From Spirometra erinaceieuropaei (lineage: Eukaryota; Platyhelminthes; Cestoda; Diphyllobothriidea; Diphyllobothriidae): DNA of 64,000 nt. The stretch is taken from contig CACRXP010000037.1 of assembly GCA_902702965.1 (NCBI GenBank), forward strand, positions 1,489,967 through 1,553,966. Direction: 5' to 3'. Both the position numbers and the translations under genes were made by a program. Every line of letters begins with the position of its first letter. The stretch's first letter is position 1. Below are positions 13,257 to 27,150 of the stretch, piece after piece. The notes below the pieces were generated by a model. That model ran no database searches. It was not told the DNA's origin and was given only the letters and a program-made list of their open reading frames with translations.

Positions 13257-13932
13257 CTAAAATGGAAAAAACATTCTAACAAGAAAAAATCCAATTTAGG
13301 AATCATCATCCCGGCTAGGATATTCAAAAAGCATACTTATTATAGGGGAAAAACAGAAAATAGGAAACACAAGATTCAGTTGAATCCAGAACATACACTT
13401 TTAAAATATCAAGGAAAGGTGTGTATTTGAAATGGCATTAGGGAACAACCTAAGTAATTTTGCCCTAAATTACAGTAAACGTTTTTATAAGACGTGTTGA
13501 CCACAATCCGTTAGGTCGTTTTATAATTTAAATATTTTTTGCGTGGGCGATTCCGCTAGATACTATTTCACATTTACGGCGGCACTTGATGAGTTAATTT
13601 GCTCTCCGATAAAATTTCAATCAAAACTACATTTTCCCGGGCGTTTATTGAAACAGACGCCAAAAAATCGCCCTTCGTAAAAATTTTGACTATGTCCGGT
13701 CTGGGTGATTTATTGGCATGAGAATTTGTGCAAAATCGTCAAGTGTCATACCTTATAATGACAAACGAAATTTCTTATAAGTCAGCTCAGGATAACTTCC
13801 GGATGAAAACGGCACAAAAAACTATACCGCAGAGAACATGCTTGCAAATGTAAATTCGTTCATATTTTCCTTGAAGACTGAAAAGATGCAAACGAAATCT
13901 TTATATTTATTTGCGCTATGCAAACATTTGGG
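13257..13932. other. Probable intron upstream of CSPG exon
   Basis: AT-rich sequence upstream (minus-strand sense) of the CSPG exon acceptor. No gene or named repeat seen. Confidence 0.4.
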
Positions 13933-15085
13933 ACAGGCCATGACAACAGAATTCGTTCGCATCAGCAAAGTTCACGACAGCTCATCAAAGATAACCCGTC
14001 GTTGCATAGCACAGATAACGAAAAAGAGGTATACAGCAATTTGAATTTGAATAGAATATCCATGCAAAAGTGTAGGGATATTTGTTTGTCCACACAGATT
14101 GACCAATGAGAACGAAAACTGAGAAGCGTGATTATTTATGGAATGAAGGGTAAAAGTGAACACACAGAAGGGGGTTTTAAATCAACTGACTGGGAACTTT
14201 CAGGACAAGTTCCAGCTGACCATGTGATCAGGCTGCTTGCAAAAATCAGGTTTTTCACTTCGTATGTAGGTTGATTCCAAGTAGCGCAATGTTCTGATAG
14301 GTCATGCCCAATTAAGTACTCACAAGGATATCTTGGAGTCAACAAAGTGACCGTGATAGAAGAACGATTAATCTTATCTTCCTGATTTAAAGGCCATCTA
14401 GGATGGCGCTCGATTGACCTGACCGCCAGTTGTATTTGCGTTCGTCTAACGTACTTTCACCGAGTTTTAGATTTAAAGTCATGAACAATGTGACAGGTCA
14501 CTGCTTCGGTCTGTGTTAAAGTGAGTTAAACATGGCCAAATTTGGTCATATAAGTGCATATTTTTATGAGCTTTGGCAGCACATTTAGTCTGCAAATATG
14601 TGTATCGTACATTAACCTAGATGGCCTTTAAATCAGGAAGATAAGATTAGTCGTTCTTCTATCACGGTCACTTTGTTGACTCCAAAATATCCTTGTGAGT
14701 ACTTAATTGGGCATGACCTATCAGAACATTGTGCCACTTGGAATCAACCTACATACGAAGTGAAAAACCTGATTTTTGCAAGCAGCCTGATCACATGGTC
14801 AGCTGGAACTTGTCCTGAAAGTTCCCAGTCAGTTGATTTAAAACCCCCTTCTGTGTGTTCACTTTTACCCTTCATTCCATAAATAATCACGCTTCTCAGT
14901 TTTCGTTCTCATTGGTCAATCTGTGTGGACAAACAAATATCCCTACACTTTTGCATGGATATTCTATTCAAATTCAAATTGCTGTATACCTCTTTTTCGT
15001 TATCTGTGCTATGCAACGACGGGTTATCTTTGATGAGCTGTCGTGAACTTTGCTGATGCGAACGAATTCTGTTGTCAAGGCCTGT
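13933..15085. repeat. Large near-perfect foldback (470-bp inverted arms)
   Basis: Bases 13933-14402 reappear in reverse complement at 14616-15085. Both arms are 470 nt with no length difference, and I found only about six or seven mismatches. The outer ends read ACAGGCC/GGCCTGT and the inner ends CCATCTAGG/CCTAGATGG. The spacer (14403-14615, 213 nt) is unrelated to the arms. A transcript across it could form a 470-bp duplex. No transposase or flanking target duplication is evident. Because the arms mirror each other, each strand carries the same short open frames (for example 14136-14345 minus and 14673-14882 plus); these are not independent evidence of coding. It could be a foldback transposon, a recent inverted duplication or a hairpin-RNA source. 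Confidence 0.9.
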
Positions 15086-17559
15086 TTTAATTTCATACCG
15101 GCGAAAATATTTTCAATTCACATAAATCTAAATTATCAGGTAAAGGAGTAATTTTACGGTTATACCTGAGATTCTACGTGAATTATCTCTTTTCATCTTT
15201 ATCACAGTTTTGACAAAACTGTTCTTGCCTATGCCTAACGATCACCGCGCGAGGGTGACTTGAATATTAGCCACTGTTAGTTAACCAAGGCGTATTTTAA
15301 AAAATCGTTCTAATGTAATCGACGAGTATTTAGGAGAACTATTCAGGCGCGAAATTCTCCCATTTGATGTATTAGCATTATTATTAGCTGTTAATTTGCA
15401 CAAGCGTATTAGTAAATACTGATTGGTTGCCGGCTTTCTGTATTTGTTTGCATGCACAGTTTTGCTGTGCGCTACGTTCCTGCAGTGATAACCAGTAACA
15501 TCTGCCTGTACCTTGTCAGGACGGTCGCCGCCACAACCATGAGCTTAAACAACGGCAAAACAAACCGTATTCATGGACTCCCAAACATTGGACAAGTTAC
15601 GACTGAAGCGGAGATATCTTTGCACGAGATCGTGCGTGGTAACAATGTAAAACCCATGTATGACAATAAATATTAATTTCTAACCTTTGCATTTTGATAT
15701 TATAAGACATTAATACTGTTGCTGAATGTTGTCTGTAAACTATTTTCTTCTATAATAAATAAAAGATAACGCCTGTGCAGCTGTTTGACTTTGTAAACGG
15801 TTATTCTTTTCTTTTAAATGTCAACAAAACATCATACTATAGATCATTCAATTGCTTGTTGACAACAATCTTGTCAAATCATGTGGTCACAAAAATTGGT
15901 TTTTTAGTTTCATTATGATTCATCCATTTATTTTTACACGAAATGATACCCTACGTAATTTAGTCCAGCTGTACTATATTACTGAGACATTCACATCAAT
16001 TACATCTATGAGACTCCCCTCTGAACGCCTTGCTAATTAGACGTTGGAATCCTAACATGTTTTTCCTAACTGCAGCAAGAACCATGGACATTAGCGTGTT
16101 TTTTTACCTTGAAATCCGCCTGTGTTTATCTCCATTGGTATTTGGTTTTTATTTGCATTATTTAACAGGTGTGGTTTACGCTCTATAAATTTTTCAAAGT
16201 ATATAATTAGTTTACGCGCATCCCGGTAATCATATACTAACTTCTTGTTTGGCGTAAACATCGTGGAATATCCAATAAAAAACAGAACAGGACACTGCAA
16301 TGACTAAATATCTCTCAGGCGAGGATGGCCGAGTCTAAGAAGCTCTCCGTTGCTAATAATTTAGTAGTTTTATTCAGATTATCAAAACTTTTTAAGGCAA
16401 ACGTTTAATTTTCGACTCATTTACAGTTATCGACCGTCAGTTGTGCAGAGTAAAGCGTTCCCGACCAAAATACCGGCCCACGTTGCAAGTTCGCTAAGTT
16501 TATGTACGTTTGTGGGCCTTCTTTAGAAAATTCTACTGTAAATGTCCGAAAACAAATTATAATCGCGTCTTTACACTCTCTCAGAGAATGAACCTTTACT
16601 TTATAAGTATTCTGCTGTTTCAAAAAAATATATTTTACTAGATTTTCTAATGTATTTCGGCGTCATTTAGCTGCATATCACATCTTGACGCAAGGGGCAA
16701 AACACTGTCGTGAGGACTCGTAATATATTTTGCTGATAAACTTTGTGAATATCGCTATTAAAACTCATAACCGTAAGTGGGCAAGGTCAGACTGTGGCAA
16801 AACCTTAAGTCAACCCCTCACAATGGGTGTGATAGTGTACTAATAATATCATGTTTTCCACTCTGCAGCGCCTTTCTTGTTTGTGTCTTCAATCAAATGA
16901 TCAGCGTACATCTTCGATACGTTATGTTGCGTGGTCACATATGAACGACTGGTGTACAGCTAGATGTCAAAGTCATCTTAAGCCTGCTCGCCTAGGAAGT
17001 AACGAAATACAGCAATCGTTTTTTGCCTAAAGTGTATATTCAGTCAATTTACCAACTGAAATAGAGGGAATTTATTTCTCCGTAAAGATTGGATTCCTTG
17101 TTTTATCTGGCATTTTTGTCTTTTAATGTGATTGTAGCATTATTTATTTGCATAACAGGTTATAGCAGAGGCATTAAATAACTCAAAAATGCCCGTCCAC
17201 GGCAAGAAGACAGTATGAGAAATGAGAGCTAAAATTGTTGAATTTCTATGTAAGACAACTTTCCGTGACCACGTTGTCACCAATATCTCGCAGGTCTGCG
17301 ACTCAGTAGTTGAGCTTCGAGATCAAAAACTAAATGTCAGTATCTTGAATTCATTGTCTGGAACTGTGAGACAGTGATATTACAATCGCAAATAATGTAT
17401 CTGCGGCTGTTCCGATTTGCTGTGTCTTTGTCAATGATCTGCTCTAATATTTTTTTATCTTCCACATGTGACACCATTCAACATTTTGAATGATTAAGGA
17501 CGTGTACTGGTTGCAGATAAATATCTCAAAATGAAACTCCTTTATCCATCTTCCTTTTC
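15086..17559. other. No gene or repeat recognised
   Basis: AT-rich DNA with only short open frames and no splice-site or motif support. Confidence 0.4.
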
Positions 17560-18237
17560 AAACACGAACGCAATCTTGTTCGCCGTTTGACGCAGAGGGC
17601 TAGAAAAGTTTGCTAAGCAGGCGACATCGACAAAGAACTTAAAAAGAAGTAGGACATGTTTCACGCAAACAAATTTCATGACGGATTTATGGCAAAGAAT
17701 ATTACGAGACACTCAGAAACCTATCACACCGACGAGGAAAAAGAAGACCTCTGTTCCTTCAAACCCGTTTTCAAGGGGACCCAACGAGTGAATTACCGGG
17801 AAAACGCATTGAACAGGCCGTTTCATCAACCGTCAGGGGATGAAAGCTCGGATATTATTCTCAGTTAACCTTCTTTTACACGTGGACCATTTCAGACCAC
17901 CAACTCGTGTTTGATCCTTTACTGTGCAGTAAGTTATATGGATCGCACGAAAAGGCTCCTATGCAATAGAATACATCGCCCTTGCTTGGTTAGGAATAGA
18001 CGAAATAAGTAGCTGAATCAGCGCCATTCTCTCGTTTATGTTTGGCTTGGGTCACTGTGTGGACCCCAAGCAAGCTTTCCGTTTGATATGCAAGGTCCTA
18101 ACGAACTCTGAGCCGCTGGGTCAGCCTTTGCTAACAACAACGGAGGCGACAGCCGTTAAGTTACGAAAAATGGTCTTCTGCTCGGAGACAAAACTGGTCC
18201 AAGTTCCAGGTCTATTGTGGACGAAATTTAGTTAATA
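17560..18237 (+). pseudogene. Decayed Penelope-like element, RT end plus GIY-YIG part
   Basis: The translation, broken by stops and frameshifts, follows the same order as the better-preserved minus-strand copy at 30045-30880. It runs from RRLTQRARKVC through DGFMAKNI (near 17680) and a decayed GIY-YIG core (SYMDRTKRLLCNRI, near 17935) to GHCVDPKQAFRLICKV (near 18050) and a C-terminal tail ending with TAG at 18235. In this family these parts are the end of the reverse transcriptase and the GIY-YIG endonuclease that nicks target DNA. The catalytic RT part is missing, so this is a 5'-truncated dead copy. Confidence 0.6.
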
Positions 18238-18480
18238 GTGTGCACGTCTCTGGGCCTTCCCTCCTCTCCCTAACTCTCACTATCCCTTCGTTCTTTTCCC
18301 TGTGTTTACACGCCACTTGCATGAACAGATAAACCGCAGTTGACGTTTTGGCACTCATGTTTTACCTGTGCTCAATTCTTAAATAAATGTACCGGCCCAG
18401 TTAGTGTCAGTCAAAAACATATGCCCAGCAACCGGTTCTCCGAATCAAATCAAATTGTTAACTATAACTCTAACCTGTTT

Positions 18481-18620
18481 GCGTTGACTTCTAAACCAAC
18501 AGGTCGCGAGTTCGAGGCTCGAGTGTTCCACACTTCGGTCTTGGGTATGGCTGGCTGACGACGGCTAATAAGCCAGAAATGGCCATTCCAGTCTCCCTTG
18601 TCTTTGTCGGTAATACCATT
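18481..18620 (+). repeat. tRNA-derived SINE fragment
   Basis: Begins inside the tRNA-like head (GCGTTGACTTCTAAACCAAC), holds the box-B-like GAGTTCGAGGC, and continues into the family body with GGCTGGCTGACGACGGCTAA and the TGTCTTTGTCGGTAAT end. The same body recurs near 26.8, 27.1, 59.7 and 60.0 kb. The box A half is missing, so the copy is 5'-truncated. Confidence 0.75.
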
Positions 18621-21600
18621 CTGTCTAAATATAACTCTGTCTGAAAATACCTACGTGCAATCAAACTGCACAAAACTTACAAGAATTTGAAAACATTCAA
18701 CCATTCTATATGCGTTCACTTGGACTACGTCTTCGACACAACTTAGTATTTAAATATTCGTAAATGACCTGACTAATGGAAAGATGACTACGGAGGTCTA
18801 GAGGGTAGCTGACGGGAATTCTAAGAGACCCGATAGTGGAACGACAGCTTGGCAGGAATGCGGACAGCTGTTCCTTTTGGTCATGTGTTAAAGACTGAAT
18901 TTATTCTGCTATTATGCCACTTTTGCCAAAGTGTTTGTTGGTTTCTTTTCTGAGTAGACGTGCGCGTTGCAGTTTCAAGCAGCCGCGGGAAAATCAAAAT
19001 AACACCTCTACTACGTTTTTGCTGATGGTCTAATGCAAAATCAAGGGCTAAGTAGGAGGTGTCTCAACAATTAAGGGGTTGGAATACCAAGGAATTAGTA
19101 ACGTTTACCTTAAAGACGATTTGTTCGGCAGAACTTGGATCAAGGTACCATCGAGCCTTAGGGAATCTTATCACGACATGCATGCGAAAATTTTTAAATT
19201 ACTAAAACCGCTTGAAGAGGTAGTTGAGACAGTATTTAACGCATCCACGTTTTTATCGATTTCTCACAAAACTAGCAACAGCATATAAGTTACTCAAACA
19301 AATTTCTGAAAAAATTTGGTCTGCCAGTCGCAATCGTTAATAATGTTATTTCTTAACTTAACACTTGCGTGGGCGTCATCCGCATAAATTTTGCAAAAAG
19401 GTTTCACGGTTGCTTTATTTATTCCGCAATCCAGGATTGCACCTCAGAGGCAAACTAAGAGATCTCTCCGGTCACAAGTGGGTTAAGCACACCGATGCAC
19501 CATAACAGATAAATACCCAAACGTCAGACATGCAAACCCCATGCCTAACATAATGCGCGTAAATATATTTTGTAAACGCTTCCACTACATATTTACAATG
19601 TACCTTATCAAACACATCTACTTGAGTAGCTATCTACGCGTACAAACGAGCGCGTGGAGACCTTTTATCTAAATATAAACATGCAGTATTTTCCTGCAGC
19701 AAAATATCTTGTTCAAGTAGACCACGCACCTTGATAGAATGGTAATCAGCGACTGTTTACCGTTAAAATGAAACAGGGTTGTTTAAAATTAACCAAGTAA
19801 TGTTTTGGCCCATTTGACATGACCAATTTTACGCAATTGTGTAACCGTTGACAGTCTTCGTAGGCTTTGGATTCACAGCATCAGTAGTAAGGTTTGCTTA
19901 CAGCCGAAGTCCTGACCATCTGCGCCGTGGGGCCACCAAATGTTACTGAAACAATGGGCCCAGTCAGAGATTCTCAGTTTAGGTGGTTGCAGGACTGACT
20001 GTGCTGAAGCCTTGCCCTTGTTGTCTTAAGCTCGAATTCATCAAGGCGACTGGATTTTTCACAATTTGCTCAGATGAATTCCCAGTAAGTAACTGTCTTT
20101 CAAAACCTTATTTCTTAGATTTTAACATCTGCAGAACAAGGTTCTGCGCTACTTATAAGCAAAGCTCTTAAACTCATGTTTTACAATGCTCCTCGGAAAA
20201 CCCTACTTCGGTCGATCAGAATTGACGGAAATGCTGTGTTGCAACCTTTAGCTCTCGCTTACAAACTAGACCGACCCGAATATGGACTGAGCTTTCGACG
20301 CAATTGCAATAAGTTATTAGTTAATGCAACTGTGTATCGGCCCCCAACTTCCCTGACAACCCAAAGTTAAATGCTGACTTCGAAAATTCTGCACTATCAG
20401 TTGGAGGTGAATGGTGGTATTTCGAATAAACAGGGTTAAAAAAAGAATCCTGGTACTACTTGTTCTGAGCAAAATGCACATTGGAATTTGTTCCATAACG
20501 CACTGTCGCTTGCAGAGAATATATACTTCCAATAATTGCCAGTCATCTGTACGATGGAAATTAATTTATACAACTTAATTTTTAGTTTAGCTTTAAGAGA
20601 TCTAATGAGAAGAAGGTTTTACTTTAAATCCGTCTGATACAACGACCTGTAAAATATATCTCATTAATTTGAACACAACCAAAGACGGTATAAAAGGATA
20701 TAACAGAGTATTTCTACAGGTATTTTGTAAAGATTTGTTTGATGTATGGCGTGGTTATTTTGCCACAAAAAGGCAATCCAATTATAGGTTTATAGGTTAA
20801 GCTTTAAAATAAAAATGATGTGTTTGGAGTTACAGTAAAGTACAATTGCCTTATATGCTTTAATCATCAAAGTTTTGCGTTCGTTGTAGCGATCGCAGTT
20901 TGCCTTGATATTCTCAGACCTAACGACTGATGTCGAAAATAACCCTAAATCAAGTTGTTAGAGTCTAAGTATTTTTATGCAAAGCTAAGTTGAAATCGGT
21001 CATTTACGACGTCTATGCTGATGCACTGCAAAATAAAAATCTTCCTCTTTTTGGAGGTATTTGTTCTAAAAACCGAGAAATAAGCCATCAAATTTCTCGT
21101 TGTAAGGTCGGTTGTTCAGCGCTTGTTGAAATTGTATTTATAGAGACGCACCGATTTTGGGAAATCTGTTGCACGAATAAACCATGATTTTTCACAGAAT
21201 GCAATCCTTGCTATTGGTAGTAAGGAAGTGGAAACGCAATTAAGTCTTTGGGTTTCATCATTTAAAATTGCTTATCGATTGCTAGAAGTAAAAATCATCA
21301 ACTTTTATTTAACGCTAAGGGCTTAATGTCTTAGGATTCTTTGAAAAAGATAAAAGAACATTGACTTTTACAAGGCACGAATTTGCATATTTTAATTCAT
21401 CAACAACGTAATTTCCTTGGAGATATCAAATGAATTTCAAAATTTTTTTATATTCACCTCGTTATTGTTCTGACCGGCGGGACGACATAGTTCGATATTA
21501 AAGTCAGGTTATAGGCTTTCTTTTGTATGTTTCGTTTCCAACAGTTTTTTAGATACGTCCGCAGAAAATATCCCCGAACATTCTCCTTGATCTGTAAAGA

Positions 21601-22194
21601 GCAGATCATATAGTCATGAAAGGAATAACAATTAAATTAACATTCGGTTGATTACGATTGCAGAATGATTTTTTTTATTTTTATGTCAGATGTTAAGTAA
21701 AAATTACCGCAATGTTGGAAACCTTAGTCGTTTATAAAGTAAAAAATGTCACTTTCGTATTTATGTTCGATAACTTTATGCGGGTGCAGTACATTAAGCA
21801 AGGTTGCCAGTTGATGTTGTTAAACATCAAATGTAAAATCAGAAGGGTTAGCTTAGGAGCAAAATATTTATTTAGTTTTGTCAATTAATGGTTCTTTGCA
21901 AATGTTTGGTGTGCGCCGCATGAATTACTTTTCCGAGCAGTCTCTAATTTTTTGCGTGCCTGTATGCGAACGAATAATAACACGTATCTTATATTATCAA
22001 TATTGCGAGCTAAATAATGAATATTTTTCAACTAAACTACATATCACCAGGTATCGAAAAACCGACTCTTTGGTCATATATGTGCATTTTACACCTGTGT
22101 ATGTGGGAAATATGATATTAGACTGGTCACTTTAATATGGCAAAACGTTAAAAATGTAAATTCAAACTAATTAGGGATTATTTTAAATCCTTAC
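18621..22194. other. No gene or repeat recognised
   Basis: AT-rich DNA with short unsupported open frames. The right end would be intron if the 22195-22461 exon is real. Confidence 0.4.
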
Positions 22195-22461
22195 CACTTT
22201 GTTTCTTCTAACAAGTTTTATGCAATCCGACAAACGCAAATGACATTGTATTTGAAGATCAATCTCTTTTTTAAATTGTTGTTTCACATCCTGTTTGCGT
22301 TTGGTCATGGTTTGCGATTTTTCAACTTTCTGAAGGTCTCTGCGTGCCAGTTGCTCTAAGTAACTGTTGTTTATCACGTCTTTGCAGCATTCATTTATAA
22401 TTGCACACGTTTTGGAGGACGGAAATGGCCGGGCAGAATATTCCATCTGTGCGTTTTCGTA
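22195..22461 (-). CDS. Unidentified internal exon, charged helical peptide
   Basis: A minus-strand open block of 89 codons is framed by a good acceptor (TTTCCGTCTCCACAG before 22461) and a good donor (AAAGTG followed by GTAAGG). Both boundaries are phase 0. The peptide is rich in Lys, Arg, Glu and Gln with regular leucines (for example LEQLARRDLQKVEKSQ and KQQFKKEIDLQ), so it probably forms a long helix or coiled coil. Similarity to ciliary coiled-coil proteins such as tektins was considered, but no signature is visible. Its phase-0 donor does not fit the phase-2 acceptor of the CSPG exon, so a missing exon or a separate gene is implied. Confidence 0.45.
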
Positions 22462-25400
22462 CTGTGGAGACGGAAATCGTTCCGATTTGGTATTGGAGAA
22501 GGTCAGAATGGTTATAAAGAAAAGTGTTTCACGACCAGTTTTTGTACTAGCCAAGAAAAGCATCACCTTAGTAACATTACACTTCCGGACTTAAATCTTA
22601 ACAGAAAGTTTTCGATGGTGGGAGTCAGCCTAATATCAAGTCTGACTTACAGAAGATTGTAAATGAATCTCTTAAAGCCGTGTTTCCATTGGTACGTTCG
22701 GCACATCATCTGACCACTCCTAGAGCGTGTCAAAATTAAGTGCCAATTTGTTGATTGGTTGCTTACCACCGTTGTCGTAAAGCGGACATTGGCAAAATAT
22801 AACCACCCCTATTCATGAGGTTTGCAAAAAATTGCAAAACATATTCACTTAGTGCGCTTTATGAGAAATCGTTATAAACTTTCGTCTGAGAAGACAGAGA
22901 TATACAATTCTATGCTGGGAGAAAACACAAGCATTCAGCTCTCCCGCGGCAGATTGCTCATTTATTTGATTTCATAGGATAGGAAGACTTTTTTTTGTTT
23001 TAACTAAAATCCCCAATGTCCAATGCAAGGCGGACAGGTAAAAGTTTTTCTGAGACATTGCAATCATAGCTATTTTTGGTTGAGTAAGTGTGCTTTACTT
23101 TTTTCATTTGTGCACCTATTTTAACTTATAAACCCGCAACTCCAGGAGTGCGCTTTCTTCGAGCTTTTCATTTTTGGTGCATCGTTAAGACAGAAATGTC
23201 AGGTGTGTTCGCCGACTGTCAAGATGATAATAATAATTAACCATGGCTCTTTGTTGGAAGCATATACAGAGCATTCACGATAGTGAGCCGTTCTCAATCC
23301 AAATTATTGCATCAACGCATATTGTCGGGGACCTGTTAGTTCAGATGAACATATTAAAAATAAAGTCGAAAAATCAAACTTTCATTGGGTACTAATGCAA
23401 ACACATTTCTGTTCTATGTGTGCCAAACAGCTAACGGCGCAAGAACGTTTCCGGTTTCAGGTAAAATACGTTGCTTCTATAACAAGCAAGAAATAATTTT
23501 ATCGGACCGTACACGGCAAATGTGTAAATAAAAAGTTAACAATAAATCATACTTTAAGTGGGTACCAGTAATACATTGGTAAACTGGAATAAAGTGCATT
23601 TCAAAGACAACAAATATGAATATCATCATTTGAGGCCTTGGATAAAAACGTAGGGACACTTCGGACTTTCCATCTCGTTTATCTATAATTCTTGTAAGAT
23701 AAGGGACCTCTCCAGCAGGCGTGCATAGACGTCGGCTTGCTCCCATTTGTTCTTTTGCAGTAGGCCAGTGCAGTCTACAGGGTAGATAATAGGATAAATG
23801 AAAATGCGTTTTCTAAAATGCCGTTCCTTTAGGAACGGGAAAATAACATTTCTTCTTGACCGCAGGCATGAATCCAAGGCTCGGAAAGGGGGTTAAACTT
23901 TAAAGACTGAATTTCTGACAGAGAGGTTACTTGGCATGTGGTCAACCCACAAAACGCATCAAAGGACTGTTGAGATAAAGCACAAGAACAAACACGATTA
24001 GCCCTTCTCTAATGCAAAAACAGTGTCTTGTCAGTGGAAACAAGATCCGTTCTCTTTTTATATCAACTAGTTAAAAATACAAATTGGTTATTTACTCATG
24101 AAATCGCCATTTATTGCTTGTGTCAGACAATGCAGTTTGCAGACCTTTGCCAGAAAGTTGGTATCCATGTCGTAGTAGAGGTGTTTCCTCCACTAGGCAA
24201 GTCCAAAATGCCCGCATAAGTATTCACGTCTCTAAAAATTACCTATCAATATCCTCAAATCTAAAGAGTTGCGCTCAGTTAAGCAGAATTTTGTAACAAA
24301 TTCAATTATTTTTGCTATAGATCATTCGATAAAAGTTAAAGATCAGGCAAGAAACAGCACAGCTAGTATGCGTCTTCCTCTGCTGTTTTGTCTGATGAAC
24401 ATACCATCCTAAATTAGGCTGAAACAATACGCTACGTGGAATAACAACAAAGAGTTTTTTCAACATTTAAGACTAGAGCAGTCAGCTAACAGCCAAGTGT
24501 TTGCGATTCGTATGAACATATCAATTTCGTGGGGGCAATTTTGTGGATAGTCATTACCATATCAATTATATATTTTCACTCACAAAATTAGGCTGTAATA
24601 ATTGGGATGACAGATGAAACGTTTACGTCTGCAGCGTGTGTGATCTCGTGTAATTTTTTATGCAATTTAATGCTGATTTCCAATTGGTGAATGTCTAGCT
24701 TGTAAAGTTATCTATGCAAAATTAATTTAAAACGAAAAAGATAGAGGCGTCTGCTTGATATTACAGTGCTTTTATAGGATGAGTTATTTCCTCGGAGACT
24801 CCGATAAAAGTGTATACCCTAGCACATCCCCTGACTGAACCGTCGACTATTATTTGTGTAGAGTGAGAGGATGCTAAGGATGACAGCTGAATTTTAACGG
24901 GAAAACAACTATATGCGGTTAGTAGACTGGTTATCGCGAACAAGTAAACGGATAGGGTAAAAAGGAATTGCATGTATGCAAAAGTCACATCAGCGACTGA
25001 AAAAGCTTGCGATGCATTGCAACAGTAAAATATGCCGTAAAATGGGGTATTTTACATTGTATAATATGCGATGTGGATGGGGGTTGACACCCATATGATA
25101 GAAAAGTAACCAGTGGAAAGCGCAGTTTTGTCGGCACATAGGAGAAAAGTCGTGTAGAATCCTGAAGATAGCGTTGAGATAAGGTGTTGTCAGCATGTGC
25201 GAAGGAAGGGGTACTGGTTTTCTTCATCAACAAGGGATTACACTTTTCTTATCCTCGAGCCAGTCAAAAGAAACTTCAGTCCATCCATACAATCCCGCTA
25301 ATCCCGTGGGATGCCACATTTGTTCACGAACGCTTTTCAAATTGGACTCGTTCTCTGTGGTTTTGGAATAATTGTGTTACGGGCGCTTAGGAAGGACAGC

Positions 25401-26703
25401 AAAAATATTTCGAAAATATAACAAGAGTATATATCTATTTATAAATAAGCTGGAATCTACAAAACAAAATGTTTGCAGGTACCTGCCACATTGTGGAGCG
25501 AAACAAGCATAACACCCAACTATTCGCTTACAACTCATAGGTTCAAAGCCAGTAATAATCAATTATTTTACTAAAAGAAAGCTGTTTAAAAAAACCTTAG
25601 CATCCACATTCGCAAAGAGGTTCTAGAAGGTAAACATCTAATGTGGCTTCTGAAACTCACTGACAGAGATCTGCATGAATGTATTTTCGTCATTTCACTT
25701 ATTTCCCAGTGTTCAGACTCAAAGCCGCATTTTCCGGGAAGACGACAAGCGGCCGTTTTACGCCATTGTTTTATAAAAATAAAAATATTTAAAGAGGATA
25801 AAGAGTGCTTGTCCAAACGGCTTAAAATGACTTATGTTTTGTTTGATTCTAATGAGATTGGTGTTTCGTCCATTACGTTAATTCTCTCTGGCATAGTCAC
25901 AGCAACAGAAAAGTAGAAAAACTAAATCGTTCACACTACCTCCCGCAAATAGCACTCGTGCCAATCGGGTAGACGTGCCTTATAAAATGACCATAAGGCG
26001 GCCTTCATCCTGAGAAAGGTCCTGTTAGAACAACACAAAGCTATAAAATTTGATAAAAGTACCTTGTATTTTTCATCAGCTACATAGCTTCTCAGACACT
26101 TTCTCTGGTACAGTAACTATGAACTGATGTTCATAGGTCCAAAAATATTTCCCATGGCAACAATTGCGGTAACTATTCTAGGTATCAGCATGTAAATGAG
26201 ATTAAATATTTTGAATGTAAAATTCCGATCAACAATTTTTAAGCAAACGCTGCATCGTATCTGCTTTAGGATTACCATAAAGGGAAAAAACAAATTATAT
26301 TTTGCAAAAAATAAAAATTGTAAAACTTCTGCCAGTAAAAAGTGAGTTTTCATTTCATCAAAACGCTAGAGAGTGTTTTTCTCCATAAGGTTTATCAGCT
26401 TTCAGTGGTATAATTATTTTCAAATGCTCATACTTGAAAGGTCGTTTTCCGCTACTGAAAAGAACAAAACAACACTGCAGCATTTTGTGCAAGTTATGCC
26501 AATTACCATTTCTCTTTCATCCATCTAGTAAGAAGACGTTTTTATGAAAGACTGTGATTCCGGTAGAAGATGTGGACCAATCTGAACATTGTCAATAGAT
26601 TTTAAGAAATTCCTTGGATAGTGAGTTACTGACATAAACCATTTACACCTATCACAGATATATGACCAGCTCTCAACTATGAATAAGCCAAACTTGGCAT
26701 AAT
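22462..26703. other. No gene or repeat recognised
   Basis: AT-rich DNA with only short frames lacking splice or motif support. Confidence 0.4.
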
Positions 26704-27030
26704 TTAGATATGTTAGGGGCGCTCACCGATCGTTCATACGGAACTCACTCGTTCCGTTGTGCCTTAAGGGCTCTCTCTCGAGCCCAACCAGCGGCCGCGC
26801 AGCGGCGCATGATATATAGGCAGAATAATATTACCGACAAAGACAAGGGAGATTGGAATGGCCATTTCTGGCTTATTAGCCGTCGTCAGCCAGCCATACC
26901 CAAGATCGAAGTGTGGAACACCCGAGCCTCGAACTCGCGACTTGTTGGTTTAGAAGTCAACGCCTCTACTCACCGGGCCACGAGCCCGTTGCCCTGTCGG
27001 TTTTCGATCGGGAATATACAATGTTAGGGG
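26704..27030 (-). repeat. tRNA-derived SINE, near full length
   Basis: Read on the minus strand, the copy starts with TTCCCGATCGAAAACCGACA. It has box A-like TGGCCCGGTG (26971-26980) and box B-like GAGTTCGAGGC (26926-26936) about 35 nt further on, as in a tRNA-derived Pol III promoter. The body with GGCTAATAAGCCAGAAATGG follows, then a second module containing CCGCTGCGCGG and CAACGGAACGAGTGAGTTCC. This is the most complete member of the family here and serves as the reference for the other copies. Confidence 0.75.
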
Positions 27031-27150
27031 GCGCTCACCGATCGTTCCACACTTCGTTCTACACTTCGGGCTTGGGTATGGCTGGCTGACGACGGCTAAT
27101 AAGCCAGAAATGGCCCTTCCAGTCTCCCTTGTCTTTGTCGGTAATATCAT
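27018..27150 (+). repeat. Chimeric SINE fragment
   Basis: The end motif GGGGGCGCTCACCGATCG is joined directly to the body segment (GGCTGGCTGACGACGGCTAA to TGTCTTTGTCGGTAAT), with the tRNA-like head deleted. It lies against the oppositely oriented SINE at 26704-27030, which has the same GCGCTCACCGATCGTTC motif at its other end. Confidence 0.65.

Noticed and set aside
14136..14882. Identical 69-codon frames on opposite strands
   Set aside because: They are the same DNA mirrored in the foldback arms; conservation reflects duplication and not selection.
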